A model generated the notes under the pieces. That model did not search any database. It was not told the DNA's origin and saw nothing but the letters and a program-made list of their open reading frames with translations. Source: Kordiimonas aquimaris (GTDB taxonomy: Bacteria; Pseudomonadota; Alphaproteobacteria; Sphingomonadales; Kordiimonadaceae). From it: a DNA stretch of 64,000 nt. The stretch is from assembly GCF_025574485.1 (NCBI RefSeq), contig NZ_JAOBPO010000001.1, forward strand, positions 999,501 to 1,063,500, in the 5' to 3' direction. Below are positions 18,027 to 25,328 of this stretch, one piece after another. Every line of letters starts with the position of its first letter. The first letter of the stretch is position 1. A program made the translations under genes and the position numbers.

Positions 18027-18315
18027 TCTTATTGCAAGCCCATTCATTCAGCAGTTTAGTATTTTTATCTTAGCTATTTTTGTTGGCTATTATGTGGTGT
18101 GGTCGGTGACACCGGCGCTGCATACCCCGCTCATGAGTGTAACGAACGCGATCTCAAGTGTGATTATAGTTGGTGCGTTAATTGCAGCCGGGCCTGAAGG
18201 CGCAAGCCTTTCCAAAATACTAGGCGCAATCGCTATTGGCCTTGCTGCCGTTAATATCTTTGGTGGTTTTGCGGTCACGGCGCGCATGCTTGCCATGTAC
18301 AAGAAAAAGAAATAG
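18019..18315 (+). CDS. pntAB: NAD(P) transhydrogenase subunit alpha, part 2
   Basis: This membrane subunit has 98 residues and three hydrophobic segments (about 10-27, 33-53, 63-85) and ends in a basic KKKK tail. It is the separate PntAB polypeptide that in E. coli is fused to PntA. The ATG overlaps the pntAA stop by 8 nt and the next gene follows after 11 nt, so the three are translated together. It forms part of the proton channel with PntB. Confidence 0.94.
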   Translation: MHDLIASPFIQQFSIFILAIFVGYYVVWSVTPALHTPLMSVTNAISSVIIVGALIAAGPEGASLSKILGAIAIGLAAVNIFGGFAVTARMLAMYKKKK

Positions 18316-18326
18316 GGAGCAGGCAG

Positions 18327-19748
18327 ATGAGTCAATCCTTTGTCGATCTGACAGCTATTGCCTACATGGTGTCTGCTGTTTTGTTTATCCTGAGTTTACG
18401 CGGTCTCTCCAGTCCTGAGAGCAGCCGTCAGGGTAATATGTTTGGAATGATCGGTATGACCATTGCGGTTGTTACCACCATTCTTAATCCTGAAATTGTT
18501 AGTTATGACTGGATTATCGGTGCCATTATTATTGGTGGTGGTATTGGTTTCATCATTGCACGTAAAATCGCGATGACAGACATGCCGCAATTGGTGGCAG
18601 CGTTCCATAGTCTTGTTGGTTTGGCAGCTGTTTTTGTTGCGGGTAGTGCGTTTTTGAACCCCGGTGCGTTTGGTATCACTGATGCGATGGGCACTATGTT
18701 TATGGCATCAAAAATCGAGATGGCGCTAGGTATTGCGATCGGTGCAATTACTTTCTCGGGTTCTGTCATCGCTTTTTTGAAGTTACAAGGCACAATGTCT
18801 GGTGCGCCGATTATGCTGCCGGCGCGCCACGTTATTAATGCTGCAATCGGCGCTGCCATTATTGCAGGTATCGCTTTGTTTGCAGCGGATCAAAACGTGG
18901 AATTTGGCGGCCTGAATGTATTCTGGATTGTCACACTGTTGGCATTCATAATTGGCTTCTTGTTGATTATTCCAATTGGCGGTGCGGACATGCCAGTGGT
19001 TGTCTCTATGCTGAATAGCTACTCAGGTTGGGCTGCTGCAGGTATTGGTTTCACGCTACAGAATACAGCGCTGATTGTAACCGGTGCGCTTGTTGGTTCA
19101 TCCGGCGCCATTCTCTCATACATTATGTGTAAAGCGATGAACCGTGGCTTCATCTCGGTGATCCTTGGCGGCTTTGGGTCAGACAGTGGTGCACCATCGG
19201 GTCCGATGGGAGCCGAAACACGGCCAGTGAAGCAGGGCTCGGCTGACGATGCGGCTTTCATTATGAAAAATGCTGGCAAGGTTATCATTGTACCTGGTTA
19301 CGGTATGGCGGTTGCGCAAGCACAGCATGCCCTAAAAGAAATGGGTGATATGCTTAAGGAAGCTGGCGTTGATGTAGCGTATGCTATTCACCCTGTTGCA
19401 GGCCGTATGCCGGGGCATATGAACGTACTGCTTGCTGAAGCCAATGTGTCGTATGATGAAGTATTTGAGCTTGAAGACATCAATAGTGAATTTGCAGGTG
19501 CTGACGTGGCGTTTGTGATTGGTGCAAATGATGTAACCAATCCGGCAGCAAAAACGGATCCGCAGAGCCCGATCTTTGGCATGCCGATTTTGGACGTTGA
19601 AAAGGCTGGAACTGTATTGTTCATCAAGCGTTCGATGAGCAGTGGTTACGCAGGTGTAGATAACGAACTGTTCTTCCGTGACAATACGATGATGTTGTTT
19701 GCGGACGCCAAGAAAATGGTTGAGGACGTTATCAAGGCGCTGCATTAG
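18327..19748 (+). CDS. pntB: NAD(P) transhydrogenase subunit beta
   Basis: This 473-residue protein has about nine membrane helices in the N-terminal ~265 residues, followed by a soluble NADP(H)-binding domain III with IIVPGYGMAVAQAQH, IHPVAGRMPGHMNVLLAEA and IGANDVTNPAA, all family hallmarks. It completes the proton-translocating transhydrogenase with PntAA and PntAB. GGGAGCAGG precedes the ATG. An intrinsic terminator begins 22 bp after the stop. Confidence 0.97.
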   Translation: MSQSFVDLTAIAYMVSAVLFILSLRGLSSPESSRQGNMFGMIGMTIAVVTTILNPEIVSYDWIIGAIIIGGGIGFIIARKIAMTDMPQLVAAFHSLVGLAAVFVAGSAFLNPGAFGITDAMGTMFMASKIEMALGIAIGAITFSGSVIAFLKLQGTMSGAPIMLPARHVINAAIGAAIIAGIALFAADQNVEFGGLNVFWIVTLLAFIIGFLLIIPIGGADMPVVVSMLNSYSGWAAAGIGFTLQNTALIVTGALVGSSGAILSYIMCKAMNRGFISVILGGFGSDSGAPSGPMGAETRPVKQGSADDAAFIMKNAGKVIIVPGYGMAVAQAQHALKEMGDMLKEAGVDVAYAIHPVAGRMPGHMNVLLAEANVSYDEVFELEDINSEFAGADVAFVIGANDVTNPAAKTDPQSPIFGMPILDVEKAGTVLFIKRSMSSGYAGVDNELFFRDNTMMLFADAKKMVEDVIKALH

Positions 19749-19770
19749 TAGCTATCGATAAAGCGATATG

Positions 19771-19803
19771 AAGGGCTGGCTTTTGCTGGCCCTTTTATTT
19801 TTT
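19771..19803 (+). terminator. Terminator of the pnt operon
   Basis: AAGGGCTGGC (19771-19780) pairs with GCTGGCCCTT (19785-19794), including two G-T pairs, around a TTTT loop, and is followed by TTATTTTTT. It overlaps the last codons of the convergent gene. Confidence 0.75.
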
Positions 19804-20703
19804 CAGGGGCAGTAACTCTGTTTCCCATTTTCGCCAGTATTCTTCTTCCTGTGCTTCAGGCATTAGCCACCTTCTGTTCACTTCTCTCACTTCAGATGAT
19901 AGCCGAATTTCGCCGAGAATTTCATTGATATCCGTGATTACCTTGCGCCCAAGCGGTGTATCGGAGCAGGCAATGCCGCCAAAACCGAGAAGTTCTTTGT
20001 GTAATCCAATAGGAAGATAGACATGTTCGCTTGGTGTGCCAGTAGAGGCCTCGTGATACTTAAGCATAATCACATAGTCGACAAAGTAATCAATGCGTCC
20101 AGCTTCCATCAGTTTAAACATGCTTTGCGTCAGTCGTGTATCGCCAGACCACCGGAACATTTTTGCTGTTTTTTCTTTATTGGCCAGAATTGGATTAAGC
20201 CAACGGCTGTATGATCGACCGGGCTGGAAAGCTCCGATTAATTCGTCGTCGTTGATTAATGCATTAAAATCGACGTATCCGTCCTTTACGTATTTTTGGA
20301 TGGCAGGAACGGCTTCTGGTGTTGTGATAATGCCTTGATAGAAAAACACGTATGACGGCGCACTCCATATAACGCCCTGTTTTTTGTCCTCCAGCAAATC
20401 AGCTCCCTTGTAAGGGGAGGCTGCAAAACAAGCGTCTCTATTTTGGAGTACTGAATAAATACGAAGATTCGTAACGGGTCTATCTTCATGTACATAATCT
20501 GTCATGCGTTCGCGTAACATGCGCTCAACCGTTTGCGCATACCCAAGACCTTTTAATGGTCCGTCATGTATCCATGCTGGTTGCCAGTCAATGGATAGCC
20601 ATGTCAGTGTTGGTTTTTGCTCTTCTGAGGCATGCACAATTCCGGCTGTAACGTAAAACGAAATTGTAACTATTATTTTCAGCAATGTGTTTCTTAAGCT
20701 CAT
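19795..20703 (-). CDS. Exported substrate-binding-protein-like (TIGR02285-type)
   Basis: The protein has 302 residues with a signal peptide (hydrophobic 8-21, cleavage near VHA). The body resembles the bacterial extracellular solute-binding fold of amino-acid ABC transporters: a TWLSIDWQPAW start, IWSAPSYVFF, and LMEAGRIDYFVDYVI in lobe 2. It is closest to the TIGR02285 group, which are usually orphan periplasmic proteins. No permease or ATPase gene lies nearby, so uptake is not shown; it may act in sensing. Its upstream region carries a terminator and a structured leader (20771-20950). Confidence 0.75.
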   Translation of the reverse strand: MSLRNTLLKIIVTISFYVTAGIVHASEEQKPTLTWLSIDWQPAWIHDGPLKGLGYAQTVERMLRERMTDYVHEDRPVTNLRIYSVLQNRDACFAASPYKGADLLEDKKQGVIWSAPSYVFFYQGIITTPEAVPAIQKYVKDGYVDFNALINDDELIGAFQPGRSYSRWLNPILANKEKTAKMFRWSGDTRLTQSMFKLMEAGRIDYFVDYVIMLKYHEASTGTPSEHVYLPIGLHKELLGFGGIACSDTPLGRKVITDINEILGEIRLSSEVREVNRRWLMPEAQEEEYWRKWETELLPLKK

Positions 20704-20770
20704 TAAGCGCCCTCGACTATACTAGTCATACTATAGAATAGACTTGAAAAGCTTAATGAACAACAAATAG

Positions 20771-20803
20771 AAGGCCGCTCAGTTTTCGGGACTGAGCGGC
20801 CTT
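20771..20803. terminator. Perfect-stem terminator with no obvious upstream gene
   Basis: A 13-bp perfect stem (20771-20783 with 20791-20803) has a 7-nt loop. The plus-strand tail is TTATTTT and the minus-strand tail is CTATTTGTTG, so it could work in either direction. No plus-strand gene ends nearby. On the minus strand it would lie in the leader of the binding-protein gene or end a small RNA. Confidence 0.7.
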
Positions 20804-20950
20804 TATTTTGCCTCTCGAGTGAAGCAAAAATGATGCAGGTTCCCCCGGGCCAACAGGAGACGCTGCAAACCATACTGCTGTCAGGTTCAGCATGGCGAGG
20901 AAATGATACTGCGGGAAGCAGAAGTGTTCATTTCGTGGGATGATATAAAC
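20804..20950 (-). ncRNA. Candidate structured leader or small RNA
   Basis: About 150 nt contain at least three plausible hairpins: CTGC-GGGAA-GCAG near 20906-20918, TGCTG-TCAGGTT-CAGCA near 20877-20893, and GCAG/CTGC enclosing about 20838-20869. On the minus strand it is bounded by a possible promoter (TTGATT, N18, TATATC, about 20944-20973) and the 13-bp-stem terminator at 20771-20803. It matches no RNA family I can name with confidence. It could be an independent small RNA of roughly 180 nt or an attenuating leader for the gene starting at 20703. Confidence 0.35.
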
Positions 20951-20951
20951 A

Positions 20952-20974
20952 CGATTGATATTAATAATCAATCG
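20952..20974. promoter_or_regulatory. 23-bp inverted repeat (operator-like)
   Basis: CGATTGAT and ATCAATCG are perfect 8-bp arms around the 7-bp spacer ATTAATA. The repeat overlaps the -35 region proposed for the minus-strand transcript and lies about 180 bp upstream of the plus-strand M1 peptidase. It looks like a dimeric repressor or activator site. Confidence 0.4.
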
Positions 20975-21153
20975 CAAAAATGAATTATTTTTACTTTTTG
21001 AAACTTCGAGGTTTTATCAAACTTATAAAAGCAATGCTGTATTGATTTTTTGTGATTGTTGCCAAGTCTGGCCTGCGGCGCTATCGTGCGCGCAGTGGTT
21101 GGCATTGGGTAAAGGCTAAACGCTGCAGGCAACACCATCGAGGGGATAGTCAC

Positions 21154-23499
21154 GTGACTTTGGGACAAAAATACATAAGCATATTGCTGTCAGCAGTATT
21201 GCTGGTAACTGGCGCAGTTTCTGCACAGGTTAAGCAATCCAAACAGCCGCATCATGAAGATAAGTTTCGTCAACTTGAAGAGGTTTTGGCGACACCAAAC
21301 GACCAACGGATCGCGTCTGGTGAACCGGGGCCGGAATACTGGCAACAGCAAGCTGATTACGACATCAAGGTTGAGCTGAACGATGATAATCAAAGTATCA
21401 CAGGCTCTGAAATTATAACATACAAGAATAATTCCCCGCATACGTTAAAGTATATATGGGTAAGGCTTGATCAAAATCGCTTTGCAAAACACTCTGACGA
21501 TCACCTGACACAACCAACGAATTCTACAACGCGCATGTCGTTTTCTGAGCTTCGGCATCAAAAATATCGTCAGGAATTTGATGGCGGATTTAAAATTTCT
21601 GCAGTAACGGACGGCAGAGGTAACCCATTGCCGCATTCATTTGTACGTACCGTTATGCGTATTGATTTGCCTAAACCGCTTACACCGGGCAGCAGTACCA
21701 AGCTTGGTATAGAGTGGTCGTATAATATTATCGAATCAAAGAAAATTCCGATTAAGCGTTCTGGTTGGGATCACTTCAAGAAAGACGGTAATAAAGTTTA
21801 TAATCTAGGCCAGTGGTATCCGCGTGTTGCGGGTTACACCGACATGAAAGCGTGGAATAACCGGACTTTTTATGGCCTTGGTGAATTCCAAACTGAGTTT
21901 GGCTCCTATAATGTAGAGATTACTGTTCCCTCAGATCATATTATTGCTGCTACGGGCGAGTTGCAAAACGGTCGTGAAGTACTAACAAGCGAGCAACGCG
22001 CTCGTCTGGAGCGTGCTCGTGATGCTGACCGCCCAGTTAAAATTGTTACGCGCGACGAAGCCCTTGCTAATCAAGCTGGTCGTGCAACTGATAAAGCGAC
22101 ATGGAAGTTCCGTGCAGAAAACGTGCGTGATTTTGCGTTTTCTACGTCACGGAAGTTTGTCTGGGATGCGATGGGCGTTAAGCAGGCAAACGGTGGCAAC
22201 ACCGTAATGGCTATGTCGTTTTATCCCGAGGAAGGTATGCCGCTGTGGGATAAGTATTCAACCGAAGCTATCGCACACACGCTTGAGGTATACTCGAAAT
22301 ACACTTTTGAATATCCGTATCCTGTTGCTCAGTCTGTTAACTCGGCAACCAGCGGTATGGAATACCCAATGATCAGTTTTAATCCGCGTCGTCCTGATGA
22401 AGACGATGATGGTGAGCGTACGTATAGCCGCGCAACCAAATATGGCTTGATTGGTGTGATTATCCATGAAGTTGGGCATAACTATTTTCCGATGATTGTT
22501 AATACGCCTGAGCGTGATTGGTTCTGGATGGATGAAGGCTTTAATACTTTCTTGCAAGGGCTTGCCCACCGGGAATGGGAAGAAGGATGGCCTGGCAACA
22601 TTGGCTCCCCTGAAACTATTGTGCCGTTCATGATCAGCAAAAATCAGGTGCCTGTGATGACAGACCCTGAATCGCTTATCCAGTTTGGTGCAAATGCATA
22701 TCGTAAACCTGCTGTAGCATTTAATATCTTGCGTGAAACAGTTATGGGCCGTGAAGCATTTGACCATGCATTTAAAGAATATGCGCAGCGCTGGATGTTT
22801 AAGCGCCCTTATCCAGCTGACTTCTTCCGTACAATGGAAGATGCATCTGGTCATGATCTTGATTGGTTCTGGCGTGGTTGGTTCTATTCAACCGACCATG
22901 TTGATATTTCATTGGACCGCGTGACATGGGGCACGGTCAATACCAAAGACCCTGATGTTGAGATGGCCTACAAACAAGAACGCGATGCAGAGGCTGGTGA
23001 TAGCCTCGTGGTTGAGAGCCATGCAAATGATCGCCGCCGCGTTCTGGAGCGCCCTGAGCTGCAGGATTTCTATAACCACAATGATGCATACACTGTGACT
23101 GACAAAGACCGCGAGCGCTACGCGAAATACGTCGACAGCCTTGCTGATTGGGAGCGTGAGCTTCTAAAAACCACGGAAAACTTCTACTTTCTTGAGTTTT
23201 CCAACAAGGGTGGCTTGGTGATGCCGGTTATTGTTGAAATCGAATATACAGATGGCAGCACAGAAACGCGTAAGTGGCCAGCAGAACTGTGGCGTCGCAA
23301 TCCTAACAGCGTCATCAAGCTTGTGATGTCTGATAAGGAAATCAAGTCAATCACGCTTGACCCTAAAAGAGAGACAGCAGATGCTGATATTGAAAACAAT
23401 CATTGGCCGCGCCGTGCTGTGCGTTCCCGCCTCGAATTGTTTAAAAGGAAACAGCAGGAAAGCTTGATGAAGCGTGCGGGCGAAAACGCATCATACTAA
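21154..23499 (+). CDS. Exported M1-family metallopeptidase
   Basis: The protein has 781 residues from GTG 21154, chosen because GAGGGGA lies about 8 nt upstream and it gives a proper signal peptide (hydrophobic 8-22, cleavage near VSA-Q). The open frame begins about 100 nt earlier without support. The zinc site is HEVGH at 438-442 with Glu461 in WMDEGFN, 19 residues after the second His, as in M1 gluzincins. SGMEYPM takes the place of the GAMEN exopeptidase motif. It is predicted to cut peptides in the periplasm or outside the cell. A terminator follows. Confidence 0.92.
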   Translation: MTLGQKYISILLSAVLLVTGAVSAQVKQSKQPHHEDKFRQLEEVLATPNDQRIASGEPGPEYWQQQADYDIKVELNDDNQSITGSEIITYKNNSPHTLKYIWVRLDQNRFAKHSDDHLTQPTNSTTRMSFSELRHQKYRQEFDGGFKISAVTDGRGNPLPHSFVRTVMRIDLPKPLTPGSSTKLGIEWSYNIIESKKIPIKRSGWDHFKKDGNKVYNLGQWYPRVAGYTDMKAWNNRTFYGLGEFQTEFGSYNVEITVPSDHIIAATGELQNGREVLTSEQRARLERARDADRPVKIVTRDEALANQAGRATDKATWKFRAENVRDFAFSTSRKFVWDAMGVKQANGGNTVMAMSFYPEEGMPLWDKYSTEAIAHTLEVYSKYTFEYPYPVAQSVNSATSGMEYPMISFNPRRPDEDDDGERTYSRATKYGLIGVIIHEVGHNYFPMIVNTPERDWFWMDEGFNTFLQGLAHREWEEGWPGNIGSPETIVPFMISKNQVPVMTDPESLIQFGANAYRKPAVAFNILRETVMGREAFDHAFKEYAQRWMFKRPYPADFFRTMEDASGHDLDWFWRGWFYSTDHVDISLDRVTWGTVNTKDPDVEMAYKQERDAEAGDSLVVESHANDRRRVLERPELQDFYNHNDAYTVTDKDRERYAKYVDSLADWERELLKTTENFYFLEFSNKGGLVMPVIVEIEYTDGSTETRKWPAELWRRNPNSVIKLVMSDKEIKSITLDPKRETADADIENNHWPRRAVRSRLELFKRKQQESLMKRAGENASY

Positions 23500-23526
23500 A
23501 CAAACTAGTGGTGTAAGAGTTGGCAT

Positions 23527-23556
23527 AAACGGCCTCAGTAATGGGGCCGTTTTTTA
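23527..23556 (+). terminator. Terminator after the M1 peptidase
   Basis: AACGGCC (23528-23534) pairs with GGCCGTT (23545-23551), followed by a run of T. It reaches the 3' end of the convergent cupin gene. Confidence 0.75.
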
Positions 23557-23862
23557 TGACTTGCTATATTGGCGTGAGCCGCTTGAGTAAGCGATCATTA
23601 AAATGGCGGATTCTTTTCCCGTATTTTCAGTGTGATGCAGGACTCCCTGAGGGATGAATATCGTGTCGCCTTTTTGGGCCAGAATTATTTTTTGATCACA
23701 TATTTGCTTAATGTTGCCTGACAGCACATGGATAACCTCGTTACAATCAGCGTGAAAGTGCGCCTCTGAGGTTGCACCTTCTGCAATAGTCATTTTGGCA
23801 AGGCTCACCCCGGCGTTTTCTTGGATACTGTCTTCCATCAGCCATTGCATTGTCACTGACAT
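23554..23862 (-). CDS. Cupin-domain protein
   Basis: This is a single-domain cupin of 102 residues. Metal-site motif 1 is HFHADCNEVIHVLSG (His, His, Glu) and motif 2 is PQGVLHHTENTG, within the beta-barrel cupin_2 fold. AGGAGAT lies before the ATG (23862). Such small cupins can be metal-dependent enzymes or ligand-binding proteins, and nothing in the context points to a substrate. It is transcribed alone. Confidence 0.85.
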   Translation of the reverse strand: MSVTMQWLMEDSIQENAGVSLAKMTIAEGATSEAHFHADCNEVIHVLSGNIKQICDQKIILAQKGDTIFIPQGVLHHTENTGKESAILMIAYSSGSRQYSKS

Positions 23863-24019
23863 ATGAGATCTCCTAATAAACTGATCGCAGTGGTTTTATT
23901 GGGCGATAAAATGTCATGACAAAGGCAAATACATTATTCAGTTGGTAGAGTGCCAGATGGAAAGCTTGGCCTGTGCCAATTTGGGCGTTATAGAATAACT
24001 TCTGAAAGGTTTACGGTTA

Positions 24020-24532
24020 ATGTCAGACCAAGCAACTATTGTTGATTTTGTTTCTGCAAGTTTGCGCGGACTTGAGGCGTCGGGGCGCACTGTTCTTTCG
24101 CCGAATCAACAACGTAAAATTGACAGTATTGCAGTAGCGTTAGATCGTGAACTGGATGATATGGTACGTGAGCTGGAGCGTGCAGCGTCTTGTCAGCAGG
24201 TTGCGCCGAACGATAAGAACGGTGAGCCGCTGCCTCCTTTTGAAGCGTTTTGTGTGGGCCTTCAAACTATTGGCGACTCGCTCATTCCACATCTTGCCAA
24301 AACTTTTTCTGATTATTTTGATGGTGACCGCGAGGCATATGTGCCGGTTATGTGGATTATACGTGCACGTGTTGACGCGTTTGTCGCTTACCTTTTACAG
24401 CTTGCGCAGGTTCATGGTCTAGCCTTTGACGATACGCGAACCCGTATGAGTAAAGACGAGCAAATTGCGCTTGCAAACCTGGGCGCGTATCTGCGTGCGT
24501 TAATGCAACGCGAATTGGATGCTCTTTTATAA
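24020..24532 (+). CDS. Hypothetical protein, alpha-helical
   Basis: This 170-residue protein is not recognised. It is predicted to be soluble and largely helical, without a signal peptide or membrane segment. It has an N-terminal acidic helix region (LDRELDDMVRELERA near residues 41-55) and one Cys at about 58. The start ATG 24020 is preceded by GAAAGG at moderate distance. It lies between a cupin and a DUF6491-like exported protein, transcribed toward the latter. Codon use looks like its neighbours, so it is probably a real chromosomal gene. Confidence 0.7.
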   Translation: MSDQATIVDFVSASLRGLEASGRTVLSPNQQRKIDSIAVALDRELDDMVRELERAASCQQVAPNDKNGEPLPPFEAFCVGLQTIGDSLIPHLAKTFSDYFDGDREAYVPVMWIIRARVDAFVAYLLQLAQVHGLAFDDTRTRMSKDEQIALANLGAYLRALMQRELDALL

Positions 24533-24660
24533 AAGTATCATTGATTAATACTCTTCGTTTATTGTATGGCGACAAGCTGCACGCTAAAATCACTGTTAAG
24601 CATTCATTCATTTTAAAATGCCTATCACTGTTATGCGGGATGAGAGAATCTGAGGTAAAC

Positions 24661-25152
24661 GTGACACTGAAGCGATTCACATTGTTGTCTATACTCGCCG
24701 CCGCATTTGCTTTGTCAGGTGTGGCTGGAATTATGCATGAAGACACAGCCGTCCATGCTCAACAAGACGAAGCAGATGACACTGATAAGGCTGATACGCC
24801 GGAACGTAAGAAGACGCGGGCCGAGCGGCGACGTGACCGGATCATGAGTAGATATGAAGCAACAGGTAAAGTTGAAAATTGCGTACCTATGCGCAGTTTG
24901 CGTCAATCTCATATCTTTGATGATCAGACAATTTTCTTCGAATCCATTGGCAAACGCGGCTACAGAAACCGTATGCCCAATAAATGCGCAGGTTTGCTGC
25001 GGGAAGAACGCTTTGCATATGCCAATTCCTTTGGATCATTGTGCCGCGCTCAGATCATCACTGTGCTGGATAACTTCGGTCGAACCTGGGGTAGCTGCAG
25101 TTTGGGTGATTTTGAAGAATATACCAAAAAACCTAAGACTGACGCTGAATAA
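24661..25152 (+). CDS. Exported DUF6491-like protein
   Basis: This 163-residue protein has a signal peptide (hydrophobic 8-24, cleavage near VHA-Q), then an acidic and then strongly basic linker (KKTRAERRRDR). The C-terminal domain has four cysteines (NCVP, NKCAG, SLCRA, GSCSL) and YRNRMPNKCAGL, resembling DUF6491 proteins. The start is GTG 24661 with GAGGT 4 nt upstream; the frame is open 40 codons further up, but without a signal peptide there. The cysteines could form disulfides in the periplasm. Function is unknown. Confidence 0.7.
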   Translation: MTLKRFTLLSILAAAFALSGVAGIMHEDTAVHAQQDEADDTDKADTPERKKTRAERRRDRIMSRYEATGKVENCVPMRSLRQSHIFDDQTIFFESIGKRGYRNRMPNKCAGLLREERFAYANSFGSLCRAQIITVLDNFGRTWGSCSLGDFEEYTKKPKTDAE

Positions 25153-25301
25153 TTAACCCTTATCTGTTTCCTGTAAACCTTGGTTACACCTTATGTTGTC
25201 GATGCGCCGACTAATAGCGCCTTGTCGCAAAGCACTGTCTTTTTATCGCATTGCATTTCTATTGTTAGATAGTAACGTTCATACCCCTTGCTTATTGAGA
25301 T

Positions 25302-25319
25302 AAAAATATAAGCGAGGAA
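25302..25319 (+). repeat. 18-nt leader repeat, copy 1
   Basis: AAAAATATAAGCGAGGAA occurs 9 nt upstream of the RND permease start and again at 28451-28468 upstream of the adaptor gene. It contains the Shine-Dalgarno GAGGA. Confidence 0.8.
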
Positions 25320-25328
25320 TACAGTCTC

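Noticed and set aside
20804-20950. TPP riboswitch on the minus strand
   Set aside because: GAACCTGA followed by a GCAGCG segment recalls the 3' half of the TPP aptamer, but the required CUGAGA element and the rest of the 5' half are missing, and the linked gene is not a known thiamine gene.
20804-20950. Cobalamin riboswitch on the plus strand
   Set aside because: CAGGAGAC near 20860 is similar to the B12 box, but the rest of the aptamer is not present in the right order.
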